Positions 36,505 through 45,529 of a DNA stretch of 64,000 nucleotides are shown here, in pieces. The notes under the pieces were generated by a model, which was given only the letters and a program-made list of their open reading frames with translations, did not search any database and was not told the origin of the DNA. The position numbers were made by a program, and so were the translations under genes. Source of the stretch: Frankia sp. QA3 (GTDB lineage: Bacteria > Actinomycetota > Actinomycetes > Frankiales > Frankiaceae); assembly GCF_000262465.1 (NCBI RefSeq), contig NZ_CM001489.1, positions 2,600,597 to 2,664,596 of the forward strand, written 5' to 3'. The stretch's first letter is position 1, and each line of letters starts with the position of its first letter.

Positions 36505-37908
36505 TCAGGACGGGTTGGTGAGCGGCGGCCAGGTGCGGGAATGCAGTGCGCCGGACGCATGGCGCATCAGGTGGTCGTCCCGCATCACCCGGTTCCACAG
36601 GTATCGCGTGAAATCCACATCGCTGACCCGGCCGGCGGCGTTCGCCCGCGCGAGAGCGTCGCGCCCGGCCGGCAGGGACAAAGGCGTGAACCCGAGAAGC
36701 GAAGCGATGTCCGACCGTTCGAGCTCGTTGCCCGCCCGGCCGCAGGCATCCAGCTCCCGCAGGTACCGGACCAGCCGGGCTATCCCCTTCGACCACTGGA
36801 CGGCCAGCGCGTCGCCCATCCGGGGCGTGATCGTGCGCAACATGGCCAGCACGTCCCCGTACAGAGGTTGCCAGTCGGACGAATCGACCGGCTCGGGCAT
36901 GACCGGTTTCTTCAGTCCTAGGCCCATCACGGCGTTCAATGCCTCCAGCCACAGCCGGCGATGCAGCTGGGCATACAGCAGGTGGTTGCCGACGTCCTTG
37001 TCCGCTCCTCCTGATCCGTCTTCCGCTGCCGGGGCCCGGGCGCCCTCGTTCGGGGTGAGGGTCGCCATCGTCGTCTCCGCGAAGACCCGGTAGTAGCGGA
37101 CCCGGTCCACATCGATCGCGTGACCGGACAGCTTCTCGTATTCCGCAAGGCGGTCGGGCAGGTGCGTGAAGGTGTCCTGCACCGTCCGCAGCGACAACCA
37201 CGCGATGTCGTCCATGGGGTCGCCGAAATGGCAGAGCTCCCAGTCCAGCACCGCGGTGACCCGACCATCCTGGTACAGGAAGTTCCCGGGCCCGGTGTCG
37301 CCCTGGACCAGGACCACGGGGCCGTCATAGTCAGGCACATGGGATTCCAGCCAGTCGGCCGAGAGGCGGACCAGGGGATCGATCGACCCGTCCGGGGCCG
37401 TGCCGCGCCGGCGGATCTCGGCGATGCGCTCCAGGGCGTGTTCCCGCGCCGATCGGACGGGCCCGAGACCGGGCACGCCCAGGTCGGCCGGATCAAGGCG
37501 GTGGACCTTGGCCAGGCTCCGGATGAAGTCCTGCGCCACCCGCACCTGCTCGTCGGGGTCGCGGATGCGGTAGAACCACGTTTCTCCCGGGACCCGCTCG
37601 AGCAGGACCGCCTCCTCGACGGGATGGACCGCACACACCGCCGGGACGGCGACCCCCGCGCCGCGCAGGGCCCGCAGCACCTCGGCCTCGGTGGCCAGGC
37701 GATGGAAGGCGCCGCGGTCGGGCAGTCGCTCAGGGCTGTACCGCAGGAACAGCTTCCCGGAACCGTCGCCGGCGGCAGCGGCGGCAACGTCGACGAGCCA
37801 GCCCTGACGGGTACCACCGCCCGGTATCCGGTCGGCTTTCAGCACAGGAGATCCGGCTGCTTTCTCGATCCACTCCAGGATCTTGGCAGGAAGTTCGAGA
37901 GCGCTCAT
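36505..37908 (-). CDS. Phosphotransferase (APH)-family protein
   Basis: About 467 residues with an aminoglycoside-phosphotransferase/choline-kinase-like fold: Brenner-type loop VVLVQGDTGPGNFLYQDGRV (HxD replaced by QGD, with catalytic Asp and metal Asn present), then VTAVLDWELCHFGDPMDDIAWL, the metal-binding Asp. Family members in actinobacteria are often found with CoA-dependent or terpenoid/steroid catabolic genes; the substrate is unknown. A helical C-terminal extension of about 170 residues goes beyond the usual APH length. ATG 37908 overlaps the stop of the upstream gene (ATGA) and has GGGAG upstream, so it is chosen over an ATG at 37956. Confidence 0.85.
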   Translation of the reverse strand: MSALELPAKILEWIEKAAGSPVLKADRIPGGGTRQGWLVDVAAAAAGDGSGKLFLRYSPERLPDRGAFHRLATEAEVLRALRGAGVAVPAVCAVHPVEEAVLLERVPGETWFYRIRDPDEQVRVAQDFIRSLAKVHRLDPADLGVPGLGPVRSAREHALERIAEIRRRGTAPDGSIDPLVRLSADWLESHVPDYDGPVVLVQGDTGPGNFLYQDGRVTAVLDWELCHFGDPMDDIAWLSLRTVQDTFTHLPDRLAEYEKLSGHAIDVDRVRYYRVFAETTMATLTPNEGARAPAAEDGSGGADKDVGNHLLYAQLHRRLWLEALNAVMGLGLKKPVMPEPVDSSDWQPLYGDVLAMLRTITPRMGDALAVQWSKGIARLVRYLRELDACGRAGNELERSDIASLLGFTPLSLPAGRDALARANAAGRVSDVDFTRYLWNRVMRDDHLMRHASGALHSRTWPPLTNPS

Positions 37909-38873
37909 CCCGCACTCCCGGACCGGCTCCGCGTCGCGCTTCGGAGATACTGCCACTCATGGATCGGACAGACGTCCTGGTCCTCGCCGTAGACAGTGCG
38001 GCCGTCAAGATTCCAGACCAGCGAGGTGTTGACACACAACGTCGTCGCGCCAGGAAGGATCATTCGGCTGGCGGGCTCGGCCCGTCCGGCCAGGGCCCGG
38101 CCGTCGTCATCGACGACCTCCAGATCGATGCCGGTTATCCAACCATGTTTCGGATCGCGGTGTACCGTGCGATGGCCACCGACGATCCGGGCGACCCTGC
38201 CGTCGCGGCGAAGATAGCCGGAATGCACATTCTCCGGGATCACGCCGCCCGCACGGGCTTCCGGAGACGTGTACGTGAGCAGGCTCAGGTCGGGCGAGGC
38301 GGCCCAGGTGTAGCCGACGCGCCGGTAACCACGCTCCGTCCGGCGCCCCCATGAACGGTCCCGCATGGCGTAGCAGTCGACGTCGATACGTTCACCGTCG
38401 AGCAGCAGGTGGCCGGTCACATGCCCGGTCTGGTCGTAATGCGCGGCCTTCGGATACGGCGGGGCCCCGCGGCGCAGCGGTACCGGAGGTTCGAGGGCAT
38501 CGAAGCGCAGCTCGATGCGGCACCGGTTCCGGTCGTCATAGCCGAGGCGATAGGACAGGGCGGGCTCGCGAACCTCGACTGTCAACCCGGTCGGAAACTC
38601 CAGGCGGCCCGACGAGGTCTGTCTCGGGGCCTTCAGGTGCCCGAACTGCTCGTAGAAGGGTATGTCCCACGGCGCGCTGCCGGCGGCGTCCCAGATCCAA
38701 CAACCGCCGCCCGTTCCGCCGGCATTATGTTTGACCGCCGCATAGAGCCAGGCCCCGATCGCCCGGTCCGGAACGAAGAACGAGAACCAGAAGGTCTCGG
38801 TCTCGTAATAGTCGGTCGAGGAAGTATGCAGGCCGTCGTCGGCGGGGATGAAACGGTCCTGGTCGTCGTCCAT
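37905..38873 (-). CDS. DUF7065-like protein, putative lipid/terpenoid catabolism
   Basis: About 322 residues. Likely a beta-rich, lipocalin/CrtC-like two-domain fold: FSFFVPDRAIGAWLYAAVKHN, then GHVTGHLLLDGERIDVDCYAMRDRSWGRRTERG, then LVWNLDGRTVYGEDQDVCPIHEW at the C-terminus. The RDRSWG motif recurs in a family found next to P450, ALDH and APH-like genes in actinobacteria and annotated as DUF7064/7065; I assign it from memory with moderate confidence. ATG 38873 is preferred: GGGAG lies just upstream. First gene of the minus-strand operon, divergent from the LysR gene. Confidence 0.6.
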   Translation of the reverse strand: MDDDQDRFIPADDGLHTSSTDYYETETFWFSFFVPDRAIGAWLYAAVKHNAGGTGGGCWIWDAAGSAPWDIPFYEQFGHLKAPRQTSSGRLEFPTGLTVEVREPALSYRLGYDDRNRCRIELRFDALEPPVPLRRGAPPYPKAAHYDQTGHVTGHLLLDGERIDVDCYAMRDRSWGRRTERGYRRVGYTWAASPDLSLLTYTSPEARAGGVIPENVHSGYLRRDGRVARIVGGHRTVHRDPKHGWITGIDLEVVDDDGRALAGRAEPASRMILPGATTLCVNTSLVWNLDGRTVYGEDQDVCPIHEWQYLRSATRSRSGSAG

Positions 38874-39013
38874 ATTCACTCCCTTCGTCATCCCGCTCCC
38901 TTCGTCACCCGCTTCCTTCATCGCGGGACCACGAGAGCTTCCACCCCGTCCGGGCCGCGGATCAAGAGCCTTCCCGTTGACGCACCGTTTCCCGATCGTG
39001 GACGATCCTCCGG

Positions 39014-39898
39014 GTGGAAATCGATCAGCTCGAGGTGCTCGTCGCCCTCGCCGACGAGCTGCACTTCGGGCGGGCCGCCGCCCGGCTGGGCATGAGCACC
39101 TCCAGCGTCAGCAAGCGTCTGCAGGACTTCGAGGCCAGCATCGGCATCCGGCTGTTCGACCGAACCAGCCGCCGTGTGGCCCTCACCCCGGAGGCCCGGC
39201 CCCTGCTCGACCAGGCCCGGCTCGTGCTCGCCAGCATCGAGACCTTTCGCGCCGTCGTCGCCGACACGAGGAGCGGCGCCGCCGGAACCGTCGGGCTGTT
39301 CCACGCCAGCAACCACTTCGACGTCGTGTCGTTGCTCGTACGGTCGCTGCAGTCCCGGCATCCGCAGCTGAGGCTCGACTATCGGGAGAGGCCGAACGGC
39401 GAGATCGCGGCGTCGGTTCTGGCCGGGAGGACATCCCTCGGCATGTGCTGGGGAGACGTGCCCGCAGGGCTCGAGCTCTACCGCTTCGACGTCCTCATGC
39501 TGGACACGATCTTCGTCCCCGCGTCGCACCCACTCGCCGGTCGATCCGAGATCGGCCTCCCGGACCTGGACGGTGAGACCTTCATTCTGACCGGCCCTGA
39601 TCCCACCACCTTCTGGCGGACCGCGGGAATCGATATCACCGTTCGCCGCCTGCCGATCTGGGGGCGCGACGAACTCGCCACCCGCGTCGAGACCGGCGAG
39701 GGGATCGTCCTCACGGCCTCACGGGCGGTGCCGAGATACCGGCACCGGGCCGTCGTCGCGGTCCCGCTCGCGGACCCCGCCTCGTGGTTTCAGTTAGATC
39801 AGCTTCTGGTCTGGCGAGCCGACGAGATCAGTCCCGCCGTCCGCAACGTCGTTGCGACCACGAAAACCCTCGGTCTGCTGACCACCAGCACATTTTGA
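39014..39898 (+). CDS. LysR-family transcriptional regulator
   Basis: A 294-residue full-length LysR regulator. Winged HTH at residues 1-60 (EIDQLEVLVALADELHFGRAAARLGMSTSSVSKRLQDFE), linker helix, then the two-lobe effector domain (GTVGLFHASNHFDVVSLLVRSL ... GLGMCWGD-like ... VPASHPLAGRSEIGLPDLDG ... TGEGIVLTAS). GTG 39014. Divergent from the DUF7065-APH-P450-ALDH operon with about 140 bp between the starts, so it is the likely regulator of that operon. Unlike the LysR at 731 it shows no damage. Confidence 0.88.
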   Translation: MEIDQLEVLVALADELHFGRAAARLGMSTSSVSKRLQDFEASIGIRLFDRTSRRVALTPEARPLLDQARLVLASIETFRAVVADTRSGAAGTVGLFHASNHFDVVSLLVRSLQSRHPQLRLDYRERPNGEIAASVLAGRTSLGMCWGDVPAGLELYRFDVLMLDTIFVPASHPLAGRSEIGLPDLDGETFILTGPDPTTFWRTAGIDITVRRLPIWGRDELATRVETGEGIVLTASRAVPRYRHRAVVAVPLADPASWFQLDQLLVWRADEISPAVRNVVATTKTLGLLTTSTF

Positions 39899-39904
39899 CC
39901 GGAT

Positions 39905-40105
39905 GTCGCCCAGCACCGAAGGAGGTCGAGCTCCTCGTCCTGCGACACCAGGTGGCAGTGTTGCGACGGCAGGTCCACCGTCCGACGCTGGAACCGACGG
40001 ACCGGGTGATCCTTGCAGCCCTGTCCCGGTTAGTCCCCCGGGCCCGCCGGGGTTCGTTCTTCGTCACCCCCACCACCGTGCTGCGCTGGCACCGCGAAAC
40101 CACCA
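39905..40105 (+). mobile_element. Transposase N-terminal fragment (integrase-core type)
   Basis: The frame reads ELLVLRHQVAVLRRQVHRPTLEPTDRVILAALSRLVPR, then FFVTPTTVLRWHRE. This is the common N-terminus of actinobacterial IS481/IS3-like integrase-core transposases. The catalytic core is missing: at about 40107 the sequence joins the interior of an SDR gene on the opposite strand. Confidence 0.7.
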
Positions 40106-40107
40106 GT

Positions 40108-40404
40108 GACGGGAATGCCGGGTCCGACGGTGTTCATCAACGCGTTCAGACTTCCCCAGCGTCGGCCGAGTTCTTCGAATGCCCGCTCGACCTGATCGGG
40201 CCGTGACAGGTCGACCGACATTCCGATCGGGTCAGGGCTTCCGGCCGACCGCAGCTCGGTGGTGACCTCCGCCAGTGCCTTCGCCGAACGTGCGAGTACA
40301 GCGGCCCGGGCACCGTCCGCCGCGAAACACAGCGCCGCCGCACGGCCCATGCCGGCGGTCCCGCCGGTGACAACCACGGTCGCGCCCGAAAGGCCGAGTT
40401 CCAT
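40108..40404 (-). pseudogene. SDR-family oxidoreductase, 3' part lost
   Basis: ATG 40404 begins MELGLSGATVVVTGGTAGMGRAAAL, with the TGGxxxMG nucleotide-binding loop, then DPIGMSVDLSRPDQVERAFEELGRRWGSLNALMNTVGPGIP. After about 98 residues it runs into DNA antisense to the transposase fragment, so the catalytic Ser/Tyr/Lys half is gone. Truncation by the mobile-element fragment is the simplest explanation. Confidence 0.8.
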
Positions 40405-40683
40405 GTTTTTTTCTTCTCATCCGGCGGGGAGGCGTCTGACGCGAGCCAAGGCCCAGCCGGCCGCACCCCCGCGAGGCGCCGGACCGCTGCTGGACAGTCA
40501 ACCCGGCGCCCGTGGTGACCTGTTCCTGCGTGCGAAGCCTGGCCGTCGCCCTGGCTGGCCGTCGCCCTGGAAGGTCACGCCCCCGCCCAGCGCGCCTACG
40601 CGGCGTCGGCGGGCGCAATCGGGAGTCGGGGCTGGGCGGTGCGCGGAAGGATGTTAGGTTCCGCATCAGGGTGGGGGGCTGCG

Positions 40684-41244
40684 ATGACAGGGGAACGAGT
40701 ACGGCCACGGCGGTGCCGCTGGCTGCGGGGGCTGGTGTGCGGGGCTGCGGTTGGCATCATCGTGATGCCGCTGCTGGCGGCATGCGGCGGCAGCGATGCC
40801 GCCTCCGTGCCCACCGTGCCCACCGTCGGGCGCTCGTCGAGCGCTCCCAGCACCTCTGTCGCAGCGGTCGCGCCCCAACCGCAGACGGTCGAGGCCGCGC
40901 GAGAGCTGCTCGACAAGGCGATCGGCCGCGGAGCCGCCGGCGACCACGCCGGCGCCTGGGACCTGCTCGTCCCCGAAGACCAGGCCCTCATCGACCGCGG
41001 GGACTACGTCGCCTACCAGCGGACGTGTAACGCCGACAGCCCGCAGGGCGCACCGTATGAGATCAACGACATCCGGCTTGAGGACCCCACGACCGCCCTG
41101 GCGATCGTCAAGGTCCTGGGTGTCAGCCTGCCTGTCCACGCCTTCTACCGCGACGGGCAGTGGTTGACCCGGCTCTCGGACACCAACCGCAACGGCGTTA
41201 CCGTCTGGACCACGGCACGAACCTGCCCCACAACCAACCCCTGA
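40684..41244 (+). CDS. Secreted lipoprotein of unknown function
   Basis: A 186-residue lipoprotein precursor: basic n-region (RVRPRRCRWLR), hydrophobic core (LVCGAAVGIIVMPL) and lipobox LLAAC with Cys 34 as the lipidation site. A Ser/Thr/Pro/Val linker (SVPTVPTVGRSSSAPSTSV) leads to a globular domain from about residue 70 (EAARELLDKAIGRGAAGDHAGAWDLL, DYVAYQRTCN, AIVKVLGVSLPVHAFYRDGQWLT) that resembles small NTF2-like/DUF4878-type folds. ATG 40684 follows a G-rich ribosome-binding site. It likely sits on the outer face of the membrane. Confidence 0.75.
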   Translation: MTGERVRPRRCRWLRGLVCGAAVGIIVMPLLAACGGSDAASVPTVPTVGRSSSAPSTSVAAVAPQPQTVEAARELLDKAIGRGAAGDHAGAWDLLVPEDQALIDRGDYVAYQRTCNADSPQGAPYEINDIRLEDPTTALAIVKVLGVSLPVHAFYRDGQWLTRLSDTNRNGVTVWTTARTCPTTNP

Positions 41245-41319
41245 CGGCTCTGTTGCGTCCGGCTGTGGCGGGATGCCGCGCCGACGGCCAGGCATGATCA
41301 GGTGATGGGTCGAGATGCG

Positions 41320-41400
41320 CTCCGTTCGCCGGTGCTGGTGTCGGAGTTCGCCGGGTTCCGGTTCCCGCCGGAGGCGATCGTGCCTGCAGATCGCTTCTGT
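41320..41400 (+). mobile_element. IS6-type transposase N-terminal scrap
   Basis: The frame reads VLVSEFAGFRFPPEAIV, like the start of IS6/IS26-family transposases (FxGFRFPPEVI). Homology ends at about 41395, where the TPR-CHAT gene begins without its own start, so this scrap probably marks the event that removed the 5' end of that gene. Confidence 0.5.
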
Positions 41401-42867
41401 GGCGGGATGGTTGCACTGGGAGCGTTACCTGGTCCTGGACCCAGGGGAGGATCAGGACGATCTCGCCGCCGCTCTGGATCTGTTCGCCCCGGTGTACCAG
41501 GCACTCCCCGACGCGGTCCCCGACCAGATACGCACCTTCTTCAACGAGGACAGACCCAGCACGTCCGACCCTGCCCAGGCCGGAGCTGACGGGGCCGTCG
41601 ACCTCCTGGAGAAGACCCTGCGTACCGGTGGCCCCGCCGCGCTGAACACCGCAATCGACCTGCTCCACCAGGTGGTGGATGCCACTCCCGGCTATCACCC
41701 TGGCCGAGCCATGATGCTGTTCGACCTCGACCTCGCCCTCGCCCTGCAGGCGCGGTTCGAGCGCAGCGGACAGCTCGCCGACCTCGATGCCGCCGTCACC
41801 GCCGGGCAAGAGGCAGTGGAGGTGGTGGGTGTCTCGCCGCGGATGCGGGTGCGGGCGGCTGTCGGCTGGGGGCGGGCAGCCGCGGGCGGGGAGCGGTGGG
41901 AGGAGGCGGTAGCCGGGTTCACCCGCGCGGCCGAGCTGGTGGGCCAGCTCGCTCCTCGCAGCCTGGACCGCGATGATCAGGAACATCTCCTCGCCGAACT
42001 AGGGAATCTCGGCGCGGACGCGGCGGTGTGCTGCATCCACACCGGACTGGCCGAGCGGGGGGTGGAGCTGTTCGAGGCGGGCCGGGGGGTGTTGCTCGGG
42101 CAGGCGTTGGACACCCGCACCGACCTGACCGCTCTCGCCGGCCAGCATCCCACCCTGGCCGAGGCGTTCACCCGCCTGCGCGACGAACTGGACCAGGCGG
42201 ACCCTTCAATCGGTCCCGGAAGTACCCTCACAGCCGGTGACAGCAATGAGAGCGGACGGCGGCAGGCGGCCGGTGTGGCGTTCGAAGCCGTGATCGACCA
42301 GATCCGCGGGCAGGCCGGATTTGAACGATTCCTGCGCCCCCCGCTGATCAGCGAACTCCACGCTGCCGCCGACAACGGGTCGGTGGTGATCGACCGGATC
42401 ATCTCCGCCACCACCCCCACCCTGCACGCCCTCACCCACACCCGCCCCACCCATCCGGAAGACCAGGTCAGCCTTACCGGCGGGGGGCGGCTGGTCGCCA
42501 TCGCCATGCCCCCGACGCCACCGACCTGCCCGGCGCCCAAGCCGCAACCACCCACCTACTCGAGCGTTTCCCCGACCAGGTCGACCTGCTCACCGGCCCG
42601 CAGGCCACCCGCCCGGCGGTCCTGGCCGCGCTCCCCACGGGCCGGTGGGCGCGCTTCGCCTGCCACGGCGCCGCCAACCCGACCGATCCCTCCCAGGGCC
42701 GGCTCCTCAACGACCGCTACGCCGTCACCCTCGCCGACAACATCTACACCGCCCTGTCCGCCGGCCACAGCCCCGCCCACGCCGTCCACCACGCCGTCCT
42801 GGACCTCCGTGACTACCGGCCCCGCTTCCCCTCGCTGTGGGCCTCACACCTGCACACCGGCGCCTGA
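41400..42867 (+). pseudogene. TPR-CHAT caspase-like protease gene, truncated and internally deleted
   Basis: Actinobacterial TPR-CHAT protein: a helical-repeat sensor region followed by a CHAT caspase-like domain. The 5' end is lost (first homologous residues GWLHWERYLVLDPGEDQDDLAAAL). The TPR-like part is good to about 42260. An internal deletion joins AADNGSVV to IDRIISATTPTLHALTH, removing the middle of the CHAT N-domain. The frame shifts near 42500; then TPDATDLPGAQAATTHLLERFPDQV and GRWARFACHGAANPTDPSQGRLLN with the catalytic His follow. The next 60 or so residues, which should hold the catalytic Cys (LSAC), are missing: GRLLN joins DRYAVTLADNIYTALSAGHSPAHAVHHAV. Stop at 42865-42867. Protease-dead as written. 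Confidence 0.8.
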
Positions 42868-42889
42868 CCCCTGCCAGGGAGAACCCCTC

Positions 42890-43309
42890 ATGACCAACAC
42901 CGACACCGACCAGGGCATCCGCATCGCCGCCCAGGTGATCCGCCCCTACCTGACCGACTGGTTCACCGCCGGCGACGCCGCCGACCTCGACCGACGCATC
43001 GCCGGCATCCTCACCACCCCTGCCGAACCCGCCGCCCGCGCCCACCAGCTCCGGGCCCTGCTCGACGCCCACCCCCACACCCGCCGGTTCCTCCACGACG
43101 TCCTCGCCGACGCCCCCCACTACCGGCCCCCCGACCAGCAACCCGACAACCAGCCCGGCCGTCCAGGCGTCGGCCTCGCCGGAGACCCCGGTCCCGCGGG
43201 AGCCGACCGTTACACCTGCCCCCACGGCGACTACACCTGGTACCGACCTGATGTCGCCGCTCCCATCCCCGACTGCCCCACCCACCAGGTCGCCCTGGCT
43301 CGAAGCTAA
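42890..43309 (+). CDS. Small zinc-ribbon-like protein of the CHAT locus
   Basis: A 139-residue protein. The N-terminal helical half is IAAQVIRPYLTDWFTAGDAADLDRRIAGIL and HPHTRRFLHDVLAD; a Pro/Gln linker follows; the C-terminal YTCPHGDYTWYRPDVAAPIPDCPTHQ has a Cys-His...Cys-His arrangement suggesting a zinc ribbon. ATG 42890 has AGGGAG upstream and starts 22 bp after the CHAT stop; the next gene starts 4 bp after its stop. Intact, so it persists although the protease is broken. No named family; likely a partner or substrate in a CHAT-based response. Confidence 0.65.
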   Translation: MTNTDTDQGIRIAAQVIRPYLTDWFTAGDAADLDRRIAGILTTPAEPAARAHQLRALLDAHPHTRRFLHDVLADAPHYRPPDQQPDNQPGRPGVGLAGDPGPAGADRYTCPHGDYTWYRPDVAAPIPDCPTHQVALARS

Positions 43310-43313
43310 GCGC

Positions 43314-44249
43314 ATGCTCGACGAGTTCTGGAAAGCCATCGGCAGCAAACTCGCCGACCGCTGGGCCGCCCTCACCACCCCCGCCCTCGTCTTCTGGCTC
43401 GCCGGACTCGCCGCCTGGACCCACCACCACGGCGGCCTGCACACCCTCGCCCCCCACACCGCCTGGCTGGACCGGCAAACCCCCGCTGTCCAGGTCCTGG
43501 CCATCCTCACCGGGCTGCTCACCGTCGCCGCCTCCGCGGTGGTGGTGAACCAGGCCGCCCCCTCCGCCCTGCGCCTGCTCGAGGGCTACTGGCCGGCCTG
43601 GGCCGACCCGCTGCGCCACCGGCTCGCCGCTCGCGCCGCCACCCGTGCCGCCGCTGACCAGCAGGCCTGGCAGACCGCCTACGCCGCCGTCCAACCCCCC
43701 GCAGTCCCGACCAGCCGGCAGCTGGCCGTCTACACCCGCCTCGAACGACGCCGCCGACGCCACCCCTCCCCCGCCACCCCCGGCTACTTCCTCCCCACCC
43801 CCATCGGCAACATCCTGCGCGCCGCCGAACGCCGCCCCACCGACAAATACGGCCTCGACACCGTCATCTGCTGGCCCCGCCTCTGGCCCGCCCTCCCCGA
43901 CACCCTCCGCACCGACCTCCTCGCCGCCCGCACCGCCCTCGACACCGCCACCACCACCGCCCTCTGGGCCCTGCTGTTCACCGCCTTCGCGCCCTTCACC
44001 CTGCTCGCCATCCCCACCGGCCTGGCCGTGGCCGCCTTGACGGTCACCTGGGTCATCCCCGCCCGCGCGCAGACCTTCGGCGAGCTGATCGAAACCGCCT
44101 ACGACCAGCACCGCACCACCCTCTACACCCAACTCCGCTGGCCCCTACCCGCCAGGCCGGCCGACGAGAAGGCCGCCGGCCAGCAGCTCACCGCGTACCT
44201 GTGGCGCGGCTCCGACAACGCCATCCCCACCTTCACCCCACCCCCCTGA
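43314..44249 (+). CDS. Membrane protein of the CHAT locus
   Basis: A 311-residue integral membrane protein. Hydrophobic segments occur near residues 22-40 (LTTPALVFWLAGLAAW), 58-80 (VQVLAILTGLLTVAASAVVV) and 218-250 (TTALWALLFTAFAPFTLLAIPTGLAVAALTVTWVI); a long polar region between them includes GYFLPTPIGNILRAAERRPTDKYGLD. ATG 43314 is 4 bp after the zinc-ribbon gene stop, so the two are co-translated. Extreme Pro/Ala/Thr content matches this locus. No named family; by context it could be the membrane effector or target of the CHAT protease. Confidence 0.65.
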   Translation: MLDEFWKAIGSKLADRWAALTTPALVFWLAGLAAWTHHHGGLHTLAPHTAWLDRQTPAVQVLAILTGLLTVAASAVVVNQAAPSALRLLEGYWPAWADPLRHRLAARAATRAAADQQAWQTAYAAVQPPAVPTSRQLAVYTRLERRRRRHPSPATPGYFLPTPIGNILRAAERRPTDKYGLDTVICWPRLWPALPDTLRTDLLAARTALDTATTTALWALLFTAFAPFTLLAIPTGLAVAALTVTWVIPARAQTFGELIETAYDQHRTTLYTQLRWPLPARPADEKAAGQQLTAYLWRGSDNAIPTFTPPP

Positions 44250-44432
44250 CCAGCAGTCCAGACAGCACAGCGTCCGAGAAGCCTGCGCAGTTTCCGCACA
44301 CCATGCCGCTGCTCACGAACGCCACGGGCCACCCGCCACGGCACACCGGCAACCACCTCAGCCGCACGCAATCCATCCAACGGCCGACGGACCTCGCCAT
44401 CGGCCAACCGCAGCAGAACGACCGTCTCCCCG

Positions 44433-44526
44433 GCCGGCGCGCACTCCCCCACCGGCGCGCCCTCCCCCGCCGGCGTGCCCTCCCCCGCCGGCGCGCCCTC
44501 CCCCGCCGGCGCGCTCTCCCCCACCG
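44433..44526. repeat. 15-bp tandem repeat array (about six units)
   Basis: Consecutive units of the form CCGGCGCGCCCTCCC-CCG with one or two changes each. Read on the minus strand they encode Pro-Ala-Gly-Glu-Gly pentapeptides at the start of a frame (44548 down to 44123) whose later part (VVLLRLADGEVRRPLDGLRAAEVVAGVPWRVARGVREQ) looks partly protein-like but is unassigned and runs antisense into the membrane-protein gene. Coding status uncertain. Confidence 0.6.
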
Positions 44527-44549
44527 GACCATCGACATGGCGATTCATC

Positions 44550-45198
44550 GGAAACCATCACCTCGCGGGACGCAACGCTACGAGCCGCGAACCCCGCCCC
44601 GCCGCACCCAGAGCCAACGGGACACGACCAAGACCACACCACCGAGCGTGACCGCCGGCAGCGAATGCTCCAAGACACCTGACCACTGCTCATTTACTGT
44701 TCATGTACGCGGCCGGTTGCTCATCTGTGCCTGGCCCCTACATGTGCGACCTTCTCAGCGTCTTGTCCCAGGGTTTGCTCGCAGCATTCTGCCCATTCCT
44801 TCAGGGGCGGGACCGGCGCCGGAGAGGACCAGGGTGGCTGGCCAGCGGCGTGTGCGTGCAGCCTGCTGCGGGTATCCGACCGCGCGGCCATCTGCTGCTG
44901 TCCGTTACGGTCCGCGGGGAGCGGGACCAGTACCAGCGGCGGGGAACGAACATCGCCTTGGCCGTCGTGCTCCCGCTGGCCGAGGGAGGGGCGACGCGGC
45001 CCGCCGTACCGGGTGTGCCGGAACCGGTGATTCTAGCGCCGCGCCGAGCTGACCGCATCCTCCTCTCCTATCCGCAAGCCGACGCCACACTCACCCTCGA
45101 ACCACGCTCGGACAACCCCGGTGTCAGGTTTACTGTCGCTGTCTGCTCAGATCGGAATGAGAGAGCTGAACCAGCGGGGGATCTCGGTGCAAATTCGA
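44550..45198. other. No gene recognised
   Basis: About 650 bp between the repeat array and the AraC remnant. A plus-strand frame is open through much of it, but its peptide shows no recognisable domain and no good start. Confidence 0.4.
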
Positions 45199-45392
45199 TG
45201 ATCGAGACGGTGTTCCGAAGCAAGAACCTGCCCGTGGCGGAACGCTTCGAGGCCTGGTGCGCGATGGCTCACTGGGCGCCCGTAGCCAACGCGCTGGGGG
45301 TGCTCCCACCTGTCCGACTTCAGCCACGCCTTCCGGGCCGCCCGCGGCATCCCCCTCGGGACTACCGCCACACAGCGCACCACGCCTCCGAG
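45199..45392 (+). pseudogene. AraC-family regulator with its middle deleted
   Basis: ATG 45199 begins MIETVFRSKNLPVAERFEAWCAMAHWAP, the typical start of AraC regulators with the AraC_binding_2 sensor. About 30 residues later the frame changes, and the end of the HTH domain appears in another frame: SHLSDFSHAFRAARGIPLG and DYRHTA. About 250 residues between these parts are missing. It lies just upstream of the 1763-residue protein gene, on the same strand. Confidence 0.65.
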
Positions 45393-45529
45393 TAGAAGCA
45401 GCGTTATGAAGCCGGGCAGACACCGCTAACGACTTCCCGTCCACAAACTGGCCTCGTCCTCGACTGGTTAGAACATCTCAACCGCCGGCCCCTCAGACGC
45501 GGGACCGGCTGCCCAGAAAGGGCGGGCTC

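Noticed and set aside
44433-44526. Possible CRISPR or origin iterons
   Set aside because: 15-bp units without spacers, very GC-rich, and no replication or cas genes nearby.
44123-44548. Minus-strand frame possibly encoding a TnsA-like endonuclease N-terminus (PWRVARGVREQ)
   Set aside because: Only a few residues match, the rest runs antisense into an intact membrane-protein gene, and no start or partner gene is present.
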